19,821 nucleotides of DNA from an uncultured Pseudomonadota bacterium. Its GTDB lineage: Bacteria > Pseudomonadota > Gammaproteobacteria > Xanthomonadales > Ahniellaceae. Below the pieces are notes generated by a model. It was not told the origin of the DNA. It saw only the letters and a program-made list of their open reading frames with translations, and did not search any database. The position numbers and the translations under genes were made by a program. The DNA lies in assembly GCA_937996755.1 (NCBI GenBank), contig CALKUS010000035.1, forward strand, positions 1 to 19,821, in the 5' to 3' direction. Below are positions 1 through 7,624 of this stretch, one piece after another; the stretch's first letter is position 1; each line of letters opens with the position of its first letter.

Positions 1-33
1 CGAGCTGGAGTAGGAGCCGCGGTGGCGGGCTCA

Positions 34-55
34 TACTCCGACTCGTACTCATACC
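34..55. repeat. Degenerate hexanucleotide repeat in the flank 1-106
   Basis: Between the window edge and the stop codon of the first gene lie 106 bases with no supportable gene. They contain three and a half degenerate copies of a hexamer (TACTCC, GACTCG, TACTCA, TACC), followed by a GC-rich stretch with a weak GAGGCG/CGCCTC inverted repeat at 57-86 that has no T-run. This looks like a decayed microsatellite in intergenic DNA. The repeat is short enough that chance is possible. Confidence 0.35.
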
Positions 56-106
56 GGAGGCGCCAGGCGCCGGTAAGGGCCGCCTCGTGCAGCGTCGAAG
101 GAGCCC

Positions 107-667
107 CTAGCGCCGGTTGTAGTCCGCGACGATCCGCCGTACTTCCGATGCCGGCACGAACGCGGCGCGGAACGCGATCGGGCGCTGCGTGCTGCGGCCG
201 ACGAAGAAGATCGCCATCGCGCCGTTCCATTTCGACCCGCGGCCGAAGCGCATCGTGGTGATCTCGAGGCCCGCGAACGGAAACGTGTGCGGCTCCTGGC
301 CGCCGAGCTGCTCGTCCATCGCGTCGCGCACCGCGTCCGGCTCCATCGCCATGCCGGAGATCGCGCAGCTGCGGCCATTCGCGTAGGTGAGCCAGAGCAG
401 GGTATTGCCGCGTTCGATGACGTAACCGTGCTCGTTGCGGTGCGATTGCGCGAGCAGGCCGGCGACGTCCTTCTCGCTCACCGGCAGCGCGCCCGGATCC
501 GACTTCGGCACGATCTCGTCGAGCTTGCCGATTTCGTCCGCGTTCGCGAAGCAGTACTGCTGCAACGTGGCCACCACCACGTCGCCGCCGTCCGCCGGCA
601 GCGGCCCGCGCTCGGCGGATGCGGGCAACGAGAACAGGCTGGCGATCAGGAGCGAAGCGACGCGCAT
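107..667 (-). CDS. Small secreted protein of unknown function
   Basis: The protein has 186 residues. I chose the ATG at 667 because it places a typical Sec signal peptide first: a short basic start, a hydrophobic run, then LPASA with likely cleavage after about residue 18. An upstream in-frame start would add 33 arginine-rich residues of poor character. The mature part has two cysteines (C39 and C101) that could form a disulfide, a central LLWLTYANGRSC segment, and a C-terminal segment that looks like alternating beta strands. I recognise no family with confidence; it faintly recalls small periplasmic proteins of the NMCC_0638 type, which I cannot confirm. It lies 88 bases downstream of the OPT transporter gene on the same strand and may be co-transcribed with it. 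A hairpin sits just ahead of its start. Confidence 0.7.
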   Translation of the reverse strand: MRVASLLIASLFSLPASAERGPLPADGGDVVVATLQQYCFANADEIGKLDEIVPKSDPGALPVSEKDVAGLLAQSHRNEHGYVIERGNTLLWLTYANGRSCAISGMAMEPDAVRDAMDEQLGGQEPHTFPFAGLEITTMRFGRGSKWNGAMAIFFVGRSTQRPIAFRAAFVPASEVRRIVADYNRR

Positions 668-676
668 GGAGCGGTT

Positions 677-695
677 CCGCAGGGCTGGCCTGCGG
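677..695 (-). promoter_or_regulatory. Hairpin next to the start of the small secreted protein gene
   Basis: A perfect 7-bp inverted repeat (CCGCAGG / CCTGCGG) with a 5-base loop ends about ten bases before the ATG at 667, in the leader between the transporter stop (756) and this gene. It has no T-run, so it is not an ordinary terminator. In the mRNA it would overlap or border the ribosome-binding region, which is itself weak (GGAAC). A translational or processing role is inference; it could also be a remnant of GC-rich intergenic DNA. Confidence 0.35.
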
Positions 696-755
696 CAAAG
701 CCTAGGGCGGAAACGCACGGTTTGCATCGCCGCCCGGGCCACCGATCTTGCGCGT

Positions 756-2723
756 TCAGCCGGCACGCATCGCGGTCGCGCCGCGTACCGCGGTCCGGTA
801 GAGCAGGGCCGAAACGACCGCCATCACGATCACGCCGAGCCACGCGTCGAGTGGCGATCCGAGCTGGAAGCGCGCCGGCACCGCGAGCACGTCGGCCTTG
901 CCCGCGAGCACGATCGGGATCGCGATGAGGATGCCCATCAGCGCCTCGCCCGTGATGAGCCCCGCGGAGAACAGCGTGCCCGAGCGGTGCAGGCGCTGCT
1001 TCGTGTCTTCGTCGGCGCCGAGCATGCCGGTGCGGCGCTCGACGAAGTATGCGATGAGGCTGCCCAGGAAGACGGCCATGTTGAGGTCGAGCGGCAGGTA
1101 GATGCCCACGGCGGCCGCGAGCACGGGTGTGCGGAAGTGCGACTTGCGCGCCTTGAGGATCTCGTCGAGCACGATGATCGCCGCGCCGATGCCGGCACCG
1201 ATCGCGATCATGTTCCACGGCAGGTGGCCGCCGAAGATGCCTTTTGCAACGGACGCCATGAGCGTCGCCTGCGGCGCGAGCAGCGGGTTCGGGTGGTCGG
1301 CGCTCGGCACGCCGATGCCGTACGCCTTCGCGAGCAGCTGCAGCACGGGCGCCATGATGAGTGCGCACGAGAACGCGCCGATGCCGAGCATGACCTGCTG
1401 CCGCCACGGCGTGGCGCCCACGAGGTAGCCGGCCTTCAGGTCCTGCAGGTTGTCGCCGCCGATGCACGCGGCGCAGCACACCACGGCGCCGATCATGATC
1501 GCCGCGACCGGGCCGAGCTCCGCGTTGCGGCCCATGAGCAGCAGCAGCACGAGCGCCGCGAACAGGATCGTGCAGATCGTGATGCCCGAAACCGGGTTGT
1601 TCGACGAGCCGACGAGGCCGGCCATGTAGGCCGACACCGAGCAGAACAGGAATCCCGCGACGACCATGATGATGGTCATGGGCGCGGCGATGCCCCAGCT
1701 GCCGACGATCCGGTAGTAGAGGTAAGCGAGCGGCAGCGTGAACAGCAGCAGGCCGATGAGGATCATCTTCATCGGCAGGTCCTGCTCGGTGTGCGCGAGC
1801 GCCGCGCCGCCGCGCGCCGCGCGCGCGCTCGCGAGGCCCTGGCGCACGCCGGAGAACAGCGAGTTGCGCAGCGAGAACAGCGTCCAGAGTCCGCCGATCA
1901 ACATGGCGCCGACGCCGAGGTAGCGCAGCTGCGAGCTCCAGATCGCGCCGGCCGCATCGGCAGGCGGCAGCCCAGCGACCGTCGCCGCGAGCTCGGGGTT
2001 GCCGTCCAGCGCGAACGCCGTGTAGATCGGCAAGGCGATGTCCCACGAGATGATGCCGCCGACGACGATCACGATGCCGACGTTGAGGCCGACGATGTAG
2101 CCCACGCCGAACAGCGCGGGCGACAGGTTCGTGCCGACGTAGAAGATCGATTTGCCGATCTTCGTCGCGTACGCCGCGGCATCCGGGATCAGGCGCAGCC
2201 CGCTCGCGGCGGCGAGCTTCGCGAGGCCGCCGAGCAACGATGCGCCCGCGAGCACCTTGATGCCCGCGCCGGGATTTTCGCCCGTGCGCAGTACTTCCGC
2301 CGCGGCCTTGCCTTCCGGGAACGGCATGCCCTGGTCGACGATCAGCGAGCGGCGCAGCGGCACCGAGAACAGCACGCCGAGCAGGCCGCCGAGGCCGGCG
2401 ATGGCGACGACCCAGCCGTACTGGAAGTCCTGCCAGTAGCCGAGGATCACGAGCGCGGGCACCGTGAAGATCACGCCCGTCGCGATCGAGCAGCCCGCGG
2501 ACGCGCCCGTCTGCACGATGTTGTTCTCGAGGATGTGGCCGCCACCCAGTGCGCGCAGCACGCCCATCGACACGACGGCCGCCGGGATCGCCGACGCGAT
2601 GGTGAGGCCCGCGAACAGGCCGAGGTAGGCGTTCGCGGCCGCGAGCACCACGGCGAGCACGATGGCGAGCAGCACCGCGCGGAACGAGAGCTGCGGTGGC
2701 AGGGCTTGGACGGCAGCGTTCAC
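756..2723 (-). CDS. OPT-family oligopeptide transporter
   Basis: An inner-membrane secondary transporter of 655 residues, the usual size for bacterial OPT proteins, which import small peptides or peptide-like or metal-chelating compounds, probably with protons. Hydrophobic segments run along the whole length. Family hallmarks are visible: NAYLGLFAGLTIASAIPAAV at residues 31-50, ENNIVQTGASAG at about 66-77, and DQGMPFPEGKAAAEVL at about 130-145. More hydrophobic segments with the family's glycine-rich pattern follow toward the C-terminus. The start is a GTG at 2723, supported by a GGAGGT ribosome-binding site just upstream; no in-frame ATG fits better. A small secreted protein gene follows on the same strand, and the divergent neighbour is an M20 peptidase, which fits a peptide-use locus. 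The true substrate cannot be read from the sequence. Confidence 0.95.
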   Translation of the reverse strand: MNAAVQALPPQLSFRAVLLAIVLAVVLAAANAYLGLFAGLTIASAIPAAVVSMGVLRALGGGHILENNIVQTGASAGCSIATGVIFTVPALVILGYWQDFQYGWVVAIAGLGGLLGVLFSVPLRRSLIVDQGMPFPEGKAAAEVLRTGENPGAGIKVLAGASLLGGLAKLAAASGLRLIPDAAAYATKIGKSIFYVGTNLSPALFGVGYIVGLNVGIVIVVGGIISWDIALPIYTAFALDGNPELAATVAGLPPADAAGAIWSSQLRYLGVGAMLIGGLWTLFSLRNSLFSGVRQGLASARAARGGAALAHTEQDLPMKMILIGLLLFTLPLAYLYYRIVGSWGIAAPMTIIMVVAGFLFCSVSAYMAGLVGSSNNPVSGITICTILFAALVLLLLMGRNAELGPVAAIMIGAVVCCAACIGGDNLQDLKAGYLVGATPWRQQVMLGIGAFSCALIMAPVLQLLAKAYGIGVPSADHPNPLLAPQATLMASVAKGIFGGHLPWNMIAIGAGIGAAIIVLDEILKARKSHFRTPVLAAAVGIYLPLDLNMAVFLGSLIAYFVERRTGMLGADEDTKQRLHRSGTLFSAGLITGEALMGILIAIPIVLAGKADVLAVPARFQLGSPLDAWLGVIVMAVVSALLYRTAVRGATAMRAG

Positions 2724-2726
2724 GAA

Positions 2727-2732
2727 ACCTCC
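2727..2732 (-). promoter_or_regulatory. Strong Shine-Dalgarno site fixing a GTG start
   Basis: On the minus strand this reads GGAGGT, complementary to the 16S rRNA tail, three bases from the GTG at 2723. It decides the non-ATG start of the OPT transporter. Confidence 0.75.
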
Positions 2733-2754
2733 GTAAGCGGTCGGTCGGGCGATA

Positions 2755-2795
2755 CCCTCCCCTGCGAACGCAGGGAAGGGCGGGCGTGGGGTGCA
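2755..2795. repeat. REP-like palindromic element
   Basis: CCCTCCCCTGCG and CGCAGGGAAGGG form a 12-bp inverted repeat around a two-base AA centre (2755-2766 and 2769-2780) with a single mismatch. It is followed by a G-rich tail reading GCGGGCGTGGGGTG. This layout (C-rich arm, short loop, G-rich arm, then a GGGGTG-like tail) is that of dispersed extragenic palindromes common in high-GC gammaproteobacteria. It lies in the divergent intergenic region between the OPT transporter and the M20 peptidase, so it is not a transcription terminator for either gene. Membership in a dispersed family is inferred from form alone. Confidence 0.55.
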
Positions 2796-2901
2796 CTACA
2801 ACCTGCCCGGATTCTTGCATGCCGGCCCGGGTGCGCGGTTGCGCGAAACCCCGCGAGGCGATTCGGGCTAGCATCGCCGCTTCGCCCCGACCCCGCCGCC
2901 C

Positions 2902-4365
2902 ATGTTCAAGCGCCTGCTGGCGATCGCTGCCGTGTTGACGGTCTTGCTGCTCGCCGTCATGGCCTGGAACGCCGCGCGCGTCGCGCCGATGCCGGTCGCG
3001 GCGACGACGCTGCCCGCGCTCGCGATCGACGCCGAAGCGAGCGCCACGCGCCTCGCCGGCGCGATCGCGTTCGCGACCGTATCGCGCGACGACGCGCCGG
3101 GCGCCGACGCGGCCGCACTGGCCGGCCTCGCCGCATACCTGCAGGCGCATTTCCCGCGCGTCTACGGGAAGCTCGACCACGAAACGCTGCCCGGCGGCTC
3201 GCTGCTGCTGCGCTGGCCCGGCCGCGATGCCGCCGCGAAGCCGTTGCTGCTGGCCGCGCACCTCGACGTCGTTCCCGCGGACGCCGAAGGCTGGACGCAT
3301 CCGCCGTTCGCGGGCGTCGTCGCCGGCGGCTTCGTCTGGGGGCGCGGCGCGCTCGACGACAAGTCGGCCGTGCTCGCGCTGCACGAGGCGGTCGACGCGT
3401 TGCTGGCCAGCGGTTTCGCGCCGGCGTCGGACGTCTATTTCGCGTTCGGGCACGACGAAGAGGTCGGCGGCACGACGGGCGCCGCCGCGATCGCCGCCAC
3501 GCTGAAGGCGCGCGGCGTGCGTCTCGGCTGCGTGCTCGACGAAGGCTCCTTCGTGTTCGACGGGGTGCTCGCCGTCGCGCGTCGTCCCGTGGCGCTGATC
3601 GGCATCGCCGAGAAGGGCGAATTCTCGGTCGAGCTCGAGGCGCACGGTGCCGGCGGGCACGCGGCGCTGCCGGCACCCGACAATCCGGTCGCGGCGATCG
3701 CGCGCGCGCTCGCGAAGGTCGACGCCGCGCCGTTCCCGACGCGCGCGACGACGGCGACGCGCGCGCTGATCGATGCGCTGGCGCCGGAGACCTCGGGCGC
3801 GACGCGGCTGCTGATGGCGAACCGCTGGCTCGCCGAACGCCTGCTCGTGCGCTCGCTCGCCGGCGGACGACTGACGTCCGCAATGGTGCGGACCACCGCG
3901 GCGCCGACCGTCCTGGCGGCCGGGGAAAAGGACAACGTGATCCCGCGGCGCGCCGTCGCGCGCATGAACGTGCGCCTGCTCGACGGCGACGATTCCGCCG
4001 GCGTGCTGCGCACGCTGCGCGAGGCGATCGACGATCCGAACGTCGACCTGCGCGCGTTGCCGCCCGTGCACGAGCCTTCGCCCGTGTCGCGCACCGACGG
4101 TGCCGCGTGGCAGTCCGTCGCGGGCGCCGCGGCAGCGGTGTTCGCCGATGCCGCGATCGTGCCGGGCCACGTGATCGCGACCACGGATGCGCGCCACTAC
4201 GTCGCGATCGCCGACCAGCTCTATCGCTTCCTGCCCATGCGCATGCGTCCCGAGGACGTGTCGCGCGTGCACGGCAGGGACGAGCGCATCGCGGTCGCCG
4301 CGCACGCCGACGCGATCCGCTTCTACGCCGCGGTCATCGCCGGCTGGACCGGCGCGAACGACTAG
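2902..4365 (+). CDS. M20-family metallopeptidase, PM20D1-like, membrane-anchored
   Basis: The protein has 487 residues. An N-terminal hydrophobic segment (about 4-22) makes it a signal-anchored or exported enzyme. The M20 di-zinc site is complete: H120 in AAHLDVVPA with D122, bridging D152 in GRGALDDK, catalytic E186 and ligand E187 in GHDEEVGG, D213 in VLDEG, and H457 in RVHGRDER. A dimerisation lid with GAGGHAALP near 249-257 lies between the two halves of the catalytic domain. Family members hydrolyse peptides or N-acyl amino acids; the motif wording is closest to the PM20D1/carboxypeptidase S branch. The specific substrate is unknown. It lies divergently from the peptide transporter and shares its last four bases tail-to-tail with the acyl-CoA synthetase gene. 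Both neighbours could fit an N-acyl amino acid or peptide catabolic role, which is inference. Confidence 0.93.
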   Translation: MFKRLLAIAAVLTVLLLAVMAWNAARVAPMPVAATTLPALAIDAEASATRLAGAIAFATVSRDDAPGADAAALAGLAAYLQAHFPRVYGKLDHETLPGGSLLLRWPGRDAAAKPLLLAAHLDVVPADAEGWTHPPFAGVVAGGFVWGRGALDDKSAVLALHEAVDALLASGFAPASDVYFAFGHDEEVGGTTGAAAIAATLKARGVRLGCVLDEGSFVFDGVLAVARRPVALIGIAEKGEFSVELEAHGAGGHAALPAPDNPVAAIARALAKVDAAPFPTRATTATRALIDALAPETSGATRLLMANRWLAERLLVRSLAGGRLTSAMVRTTAAPTVLAAGEKDNVIPRRAVARMNVRLLDGDDSAGVLRTLREAIDDPNVDLRALPPVHEPSPVSRTDGAAWQSVAGAAAAVFADAAIVPGHVIATTDARHYVAIADQLYRFLPMRMRPEDVSRVHGRDERIAVAAHADAIRFYAAVIAGWTGAND

Positions 4366-5978
4366 CGCAACGCGCGGCGCAGCACCTTGCCGACGGCCGA
4401 GCGCGGCAGCGTGTCGCGGAACTCGACGAGGCGCGGGCGTTTGAAGTCGGCCAGCCGCTCGGTGCACCAGTGCTCGATGTCCGCCGCGGTGAGCGCCGGG
4501 TCGCGACGGACGACCACCACCTTCACGGCCTCGCCCACGTTCGCGTCGGGCATGCCGACCGCCGCGACGTCGGCCACGCCGGGATGCGCCCCCACGACCG
4601 CCTCGATCTCGGTCGGGTACACGTTCGAGTTCGAGATGATCAGGATGTCCTTGATGCGGTCGAGCAGGAACACGTAGCCGTCGGCATCGACGCGCCCGAG
4701 GTCGCCCGTGCGGAACCAGCCGTCCGGCGTCATCGCGCGCGCGGTTTCGTCGGGCCTGCCGTAATACGCCGGCATCAGGCACGGCCCGCGCATCCAGATC
4801 TCCCCGGGTTCGCCCGGGCGCACGGCGCGGCCGTGCGCGTCGCGGATCGTGAGCTCCATGCCGGGGCAGGGCAGGCCGACGCTCGCGCGGCGGCGCTCGT
4901 CGGCGAACTGCACGATCGACGCGCCCGCGACTTCGGTCAGGCCGTAGCCTTCGGTCAGCGGCACGCCCGTGATCGCCGCCCAGCGATCGAGCACGTCGGG
5001 CCGCAGCGGCATGCCGCCCACGAAGCACGCGCGCAGCGTCGAGAAATCCAGCGCCGCGAACCCCGGCTCCGCGAGCAGCCCGATGTAGAGCGCCGGCCCG
5101 CCGACGATCGCCTGCACGGGGCGGCGCTCGAGCGACGCCACCATCTCGCGGAAGTCGCGCGGCTTCGGCATCAGGACGTTGGTGCCGCCCGCGACCGCGT
5201 AGGTCAACAGGTTCATCGCGAGGCCGAGGCTGTGGAAGAACGGGTGCGCGGCGAGCACGCGATCGCTGCCGTCGACGATGCGGTCCGCGAAGATCGCGCG
5301 CAGCATCCCGACCTGCGCGACGAGGTTCGCGTGCGTCGACATCACGGCCTTCGAGACGCCCGTGGTACCGCCGGTGTACTGCAGCAACGCGAGGTCGCCG
5401 GGCGCGGCGCGACGCGGCGTGGTTCCGGAAGCCGGGCGCTCGGCGGCGTCGAAGTCGAGCTCGTGGTCGTGCAGCGCCGGCGTCGAGCCGACGACGAGCG
5501 TGCGCAGCGCGCGACCGCCGAGCGCGCTACGCAGCTCCGGCAGCAATGCCGCGTGCACGATGGCGAGGCACGGGTCGGCGTCCGCGATCGGATCGCGCAG
5601 CTCGTGCGCGACCGATGCGGTGTGCAGCGGGACGGGCACGAGCCCGGCGATCCAGGCGCCGTACAGCGCGATCGGGAATGCGCCCAGGTTCGGCAGGAAC
5701 AGCAGCACGCGCCCGCCCGCTGGGCATTCGGGCTGCGCGACGATCCAGCGCGCGAGCGCTTCGGCCCGCGCGCGCCACGCGTCGAAGCGCAACTCGAAAT
5801 CGAACAGGTCGTACGCCGGCTGCTCGCCCCATCGTGCGCACGCCGCGTCGAGCAGATCGACTGCCGTCGTCCCCGGTACGAAGTCGAGGTCCGCCGGTAC
5901 GTTGGCCGGATAGCGCGCCGTCCACGGGCGACGCCGGTACCAGTCGGCGTATTCGTCGCCGTTCGTGCCACGATCCAT
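4362..5978 (-). CDS. Class I AMP-forming acyl-CoA synthetase
   Basis: The protein has 538 residues, typical for a medium- or long-chain fatty acid-CoA ligase (ANL superfamily). It activates a carboxylic acid to the acyl-adenylate and then the CoA thioester in the cytoplasm. Motifs in order: the P-loop YTGGTTGVSKA at 201-211, EGYGLTE at 343-349, WFRTGDLG at 421-428, the hinge segment LDRIKDILIISNSNVYPTEI at 439-458, and the catalytic lysine K531 in SAVGKVLRR. The start at 5978 is preceded by a good GGGGAGGG ribosome-binding site; upstream in-frame codons give low-complexity sequence. The stop overlaps that of the M20 gene by a shared CTAG. The substrate chain length cannot be told from the sequence. 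GATAAT at 6012-6017 on the minus strand is a possible -10 element without a clear -35. Confidence 0.95.
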   Translation of the reverse strand: MDRGTNGDEYADWYRRRPWTARYPANVPADLDFVPGTTAVDLLDAACARWGEQPAYDLFDFELRFDAWRARAEALARWIVAQPECPAGGRVLLFLPNLGAFPIALYGAWIAGLVPVPLHTASVAHELRDPIADADPCLAIVHAALLPELRSALGGRALRTLVVGSTPALHDHELDFDAAERPASGTTPRRAAPGDLALLQYTGGTTGVSKAVMSTHANLVAQVGMLRAIFADRIVDGSDRVLAAHPFFHSLGLAMNLLTYAVAGGTNVLMPKPRDFREMVASLERRPVQAIVGGPALYIGLLAEPGFAALDFSTLRACFVGGMPLRPDVLDRWAAITGVPLTEGYGLTEVAGASIVQFADERRRASVGLPCPGMELTIRDAHGRAVRPGEPGEIWMRGPCLMPAYYGRPDETARAMTPDGWFRTGDLGRVDADGYVFLLDRIKDILIISNSNVYPTEIEAVVGAHPGVADVAAVGMPDANVGEAVKVVVVRRDPALTAADIEHWCTERLADFKRPRLVEFRDTLPRSAVGKVLRRALR

Positions 5979-6126
5979 GGTCGCCCTCCCCTCGAGGCGC
6001 TTGCGCACCCGATTATCGTTCGAAGCAGGCGATTCCTGCATACCCCGGCGAACGTCGTTTCGGGCACGATCCCGTGCATACGCATGCCGCGTACGCGCCG
6101 ATCCGGACAGCGGAAAAAGTCTCGAC

Positions 6127-6570
6127 ATGAAATTCCATGCCTTGTACTTGCTCGTGGCTGCGGCCACCACCGTTGCCGGTCCTGCGCGCAGCGACGACCT
6201 CGCCGACATCCTCGCGGCCGAACGCACGCTGTGCGCGGCGTTCGAGGCCGGAGACGCCGAGGGCGTGCGCCGCGGCGTCACCGCGGATTTCACGCTCACC
6301 GATTCGCGCGGCACGGTGACCACCGCGGAACAGGAAGCGACGTCGCTCGCGACGGTCGACTATTCGCGGTTCCGCAACGAAGGCACCAGGGTCCGCCTGC
6401 ACGGGGACGCCGCGATCGCCACCGGCGTGACGCACGTGCAGGGTCGCGCCGGCGCGGACGCGTTCGCGGGCGCCTTCCGGTTCACCGACACCTGGGTGAA
6501 GCAGGAAGGCCGCTGGTTGCTCGCCGCGAGCCACGCCTCGCGCCTGCCGGATACGCCCGCGAAGCCCTGA
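6127..6570 (+). CDS. Exported NTF2-like (DUF4440/SnoaL-type) protein
   Basis: The protein has 147 residues. The start at ATG 6127 gives a signal peptide (MKFHALYLLVAAATTVAG, cleaved near residue 20), so the product is probably periplasmic. The mature part has the cone-shaped NTF2-like fold pattern: an N-terminal helix (DILAAERTLCAAFEAGDAEG), an acidic strand with FTLTDSRG, and a C-terminal FRFTDTWVKQEGRWLLAASH strand pair. The last is the hallmark ending of DUF4440 proteins. Members of this fold are mostly small-molecule binding or of unknown role, and no catalytic residue can be assigned here. It is the first gene of a plus-strand cluster, transcribed divergently from the acyl-CoA synthetase, with the next gene 27 bases on. 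Confidence 0.85.
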   Translation: MKFHALYLLVAAATTVAGPARSDDLADILAAERTLCAAFEAGDAEGVRRGVTADFTLTDSRGTVTTAEQEATSLATVDYSRFRNEGTRVRLHGDAAIATGVTHVQGRAGADAFAGAFRFTDTWVKQEGRWLLAASHASRLPDTPAKP

Positions 6571-6597
6571 ACCCGCCGCGGGCGTAGACTCGCCGTC

Positions 6598-6969
6598 GTG
6601 CACGACGTCGAGATCGAGACGGGCGAGGGCTACGTGGTCGCGCGGATCAGCGGCGACTACGGCGGCATCGCGGACGGCAAGCGCGTCATCGGCATCATGA
6701 GCCGGGCGTGCGAGATGGCCGGTTGCCGCGCGCTCGTGCTCGTGCGCGAAGCCGGGCGCGCCGCGAACCCGCTGCAGCTCGTCGAGATGGTGCAGGGGCT
6801 GGGCACGCTGCCGCTCGCCGGCTGGCGCCTCGCGCTCGTGTATCCCGGCTCCGATGCGCCGACCGCGTTGCGCTTCCTCGCGTCGCACGGCTCGCGCTTC
6901 GGCCTCGAGAGCGCGGTGTTCGACGACGAGGCGAGCGCGATCGCATACGTGCGTGGCAGGGCGCCATGA
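6598..6969 (+). CDS. Small cytosolic protein, possibly STAS/SpoIIAA-like
   Basis: The protein has 123 residues and starts with GTG at 6598, 27 bases after the preceding stop. Its ribosome-binding site is weak. No signal peptide or membrane segment is visible. The alternating beta/alpha pattern fits the SpoIIAA-like or STAS/SEC14-like fold seen in short bacterial proteins: strand YVVARISGDYG, helix GKRVIGIMSRACEMAG, strand RALVLVREAG, helix, strand WRLALVYPG, helix, strand, and final helix SAIAYVRGRAP. That assignment rests on the pattern of secondary structure, not on a recognised motif, and no phosphorylatable serine motif is obvious. It overlaps the next gene in an ATGA, implying translational coupling. 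It is the only apparently cytosolic product in an otherwise exported cluster. Confidence 0.7.
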   Translation: MHDVEIETGEGYVVARISGDYGGIADGKRVIGIMSRACEMAGCRALVLVREAGRAANPLQLVEMVQGLGTLPLAGWRLALVYPGSDAPTALRFLASHGSRFGLESAVFDDEASAIAYVRGRAP

Positions 6970-7568
6970 TCGCCACGCTGTTGCTCGCGCTCCTGCCGAT
7001 CGCCGATGCCGCGCCCGCGCTCGAGTCGCGGCTGGTGGCGACGCCCGTGCTGCTCGACGGACTGTGCCCCGACGACGAGTGGGCCGCGGCCTCGCGCACC
7101 GAGCTGGACGCGACGCACACGCTGCTGCTGATGCACGACGCGACGTTCGCTTACGCGTGCATCCTCGGCCCGGGCGACGCGCCGCTCACGCTGGATCTCT
7201 ACCTGCAGGGCTCGGCGACCGGCCAGCTCTACAACCTCCACGCGTCGGCGCAGGTGGGCGAGCGGCTGCGCGGTGCGCGCGGCTGGCCGCCGTACGAATG
7301 GTGGAACCACCGCGGCTGGTATTCGCCGGCGGTGCCGTTCACCGGCGTCACCGGCGAGGGCGCGGAGCGCCGCCCGCAGTTCGCGAACGGGCGCCCACGC
7401 GAGCTGCAGGTCAGGCGTGCGCGATTCGGCGACGGTAGCTGGCGTGCGATGTTCTCCGTGGGCGGCAAGCGCGCCGCCGACGGCAGCTGGCAGGTGCTCG
7501 TGTATCCGGCGGGCGCGAGGGACGACGACCCGGCGGGCTGGGCCCAGTGGTGCTTCGCGACGCGATAG
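6966..7568 (+). CDS. Exported CBM9-like beta-sandwich protein
   Basis: The protein has 200 residues. The ATG at 6966 overlaps the previous stop (ATGA). The N-terminus has a short hydrophobic run (MIATLLLALLPIADAAPA), probably a signal peptide. The body begins VLLDGLCPDDEWAAA, the opening pattern of family 9 carbohydrate-binding modules and related domains (L-D-G ... D ... E-W ... A). The alternating strands LLLMHDATFAYACILG and LTLDLYLQG follow. The C-terminal part has conserved-looking aromatic residues (YEWWNHRGWYSP, and W near the end in GWAQWCFATR). Binding of sugar or a similar ligand at the cell surface or in the periplasm is the family-level expectation; the ligand is unknown. C49 or C55 and the C-terminal cysteine could form a disulfide. 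The next gene starts 56 bases later on the same strand. Confidence 0.75.
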   Translation: MIATLLLALLPIADAAPALESRLVATPVLLDGLCPDDEWAAASRTELDATHTLLLMHDATFAYACILGPGDAPLTLDLYLQGSATGQLYNLHASAQVGERLRGARGWPPYEWWNHRGWYSPAVPFTGVTGEGAERRPQFANGRPRELQVRRARFGDGSWRAMFSVGGKRAADGSWQVLVYPAGARDDDPAGWAQWCFATR

Positions 7569-7585
7569 TGCACGGCTGTGACGGG

Positions 7586-7606
7586 CGGCACGGCGACCGC
7601 GTGCCG
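7586..7606 (+). other. Intercistronic hairpin
   Basis: CGGCACG and CGTGCCG form a perfect 7-bp stem around a 7-base loop in the 56-base gap before the beta-helix gene. There is no T-run, so a stand-alone intrinsic terminator is unlikely. It may tune mRNA processing or differential expression within the cluster; that is inference. Confidence 0.35.
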
Positions 7607-7624
7607 TTCGGGCATGCTGTCGCG

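Noticed and set aside
646..5028. Long minus-strand open frame of 1,460 codons
   Set aside because: It overlaps the transporter and synthetase genes out of frame and has the arginine-rich composition of a shadow frame. The real genes have motifs and ribosome-binding sites.
5979..6126. Divergent promoter pair between the acyl-CoA synthetase and DUF4440 genes
   Set aside because: Only a lone GATAAT (6012-6017, minus strand) is persuasive; no -35 at the right distance and nothing clear on the plus strand.
435..6587. Very long plus-strand open frame of about 2,050 codons
   Set aside because: It lies antisense to the OPT transporter and acyl-CoA synthetase genes and crosses the M20 gene in another frame. 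The sequence is an R/A/H/D-rich low-complexity product, typical of shadow frames in high-GC DNA.
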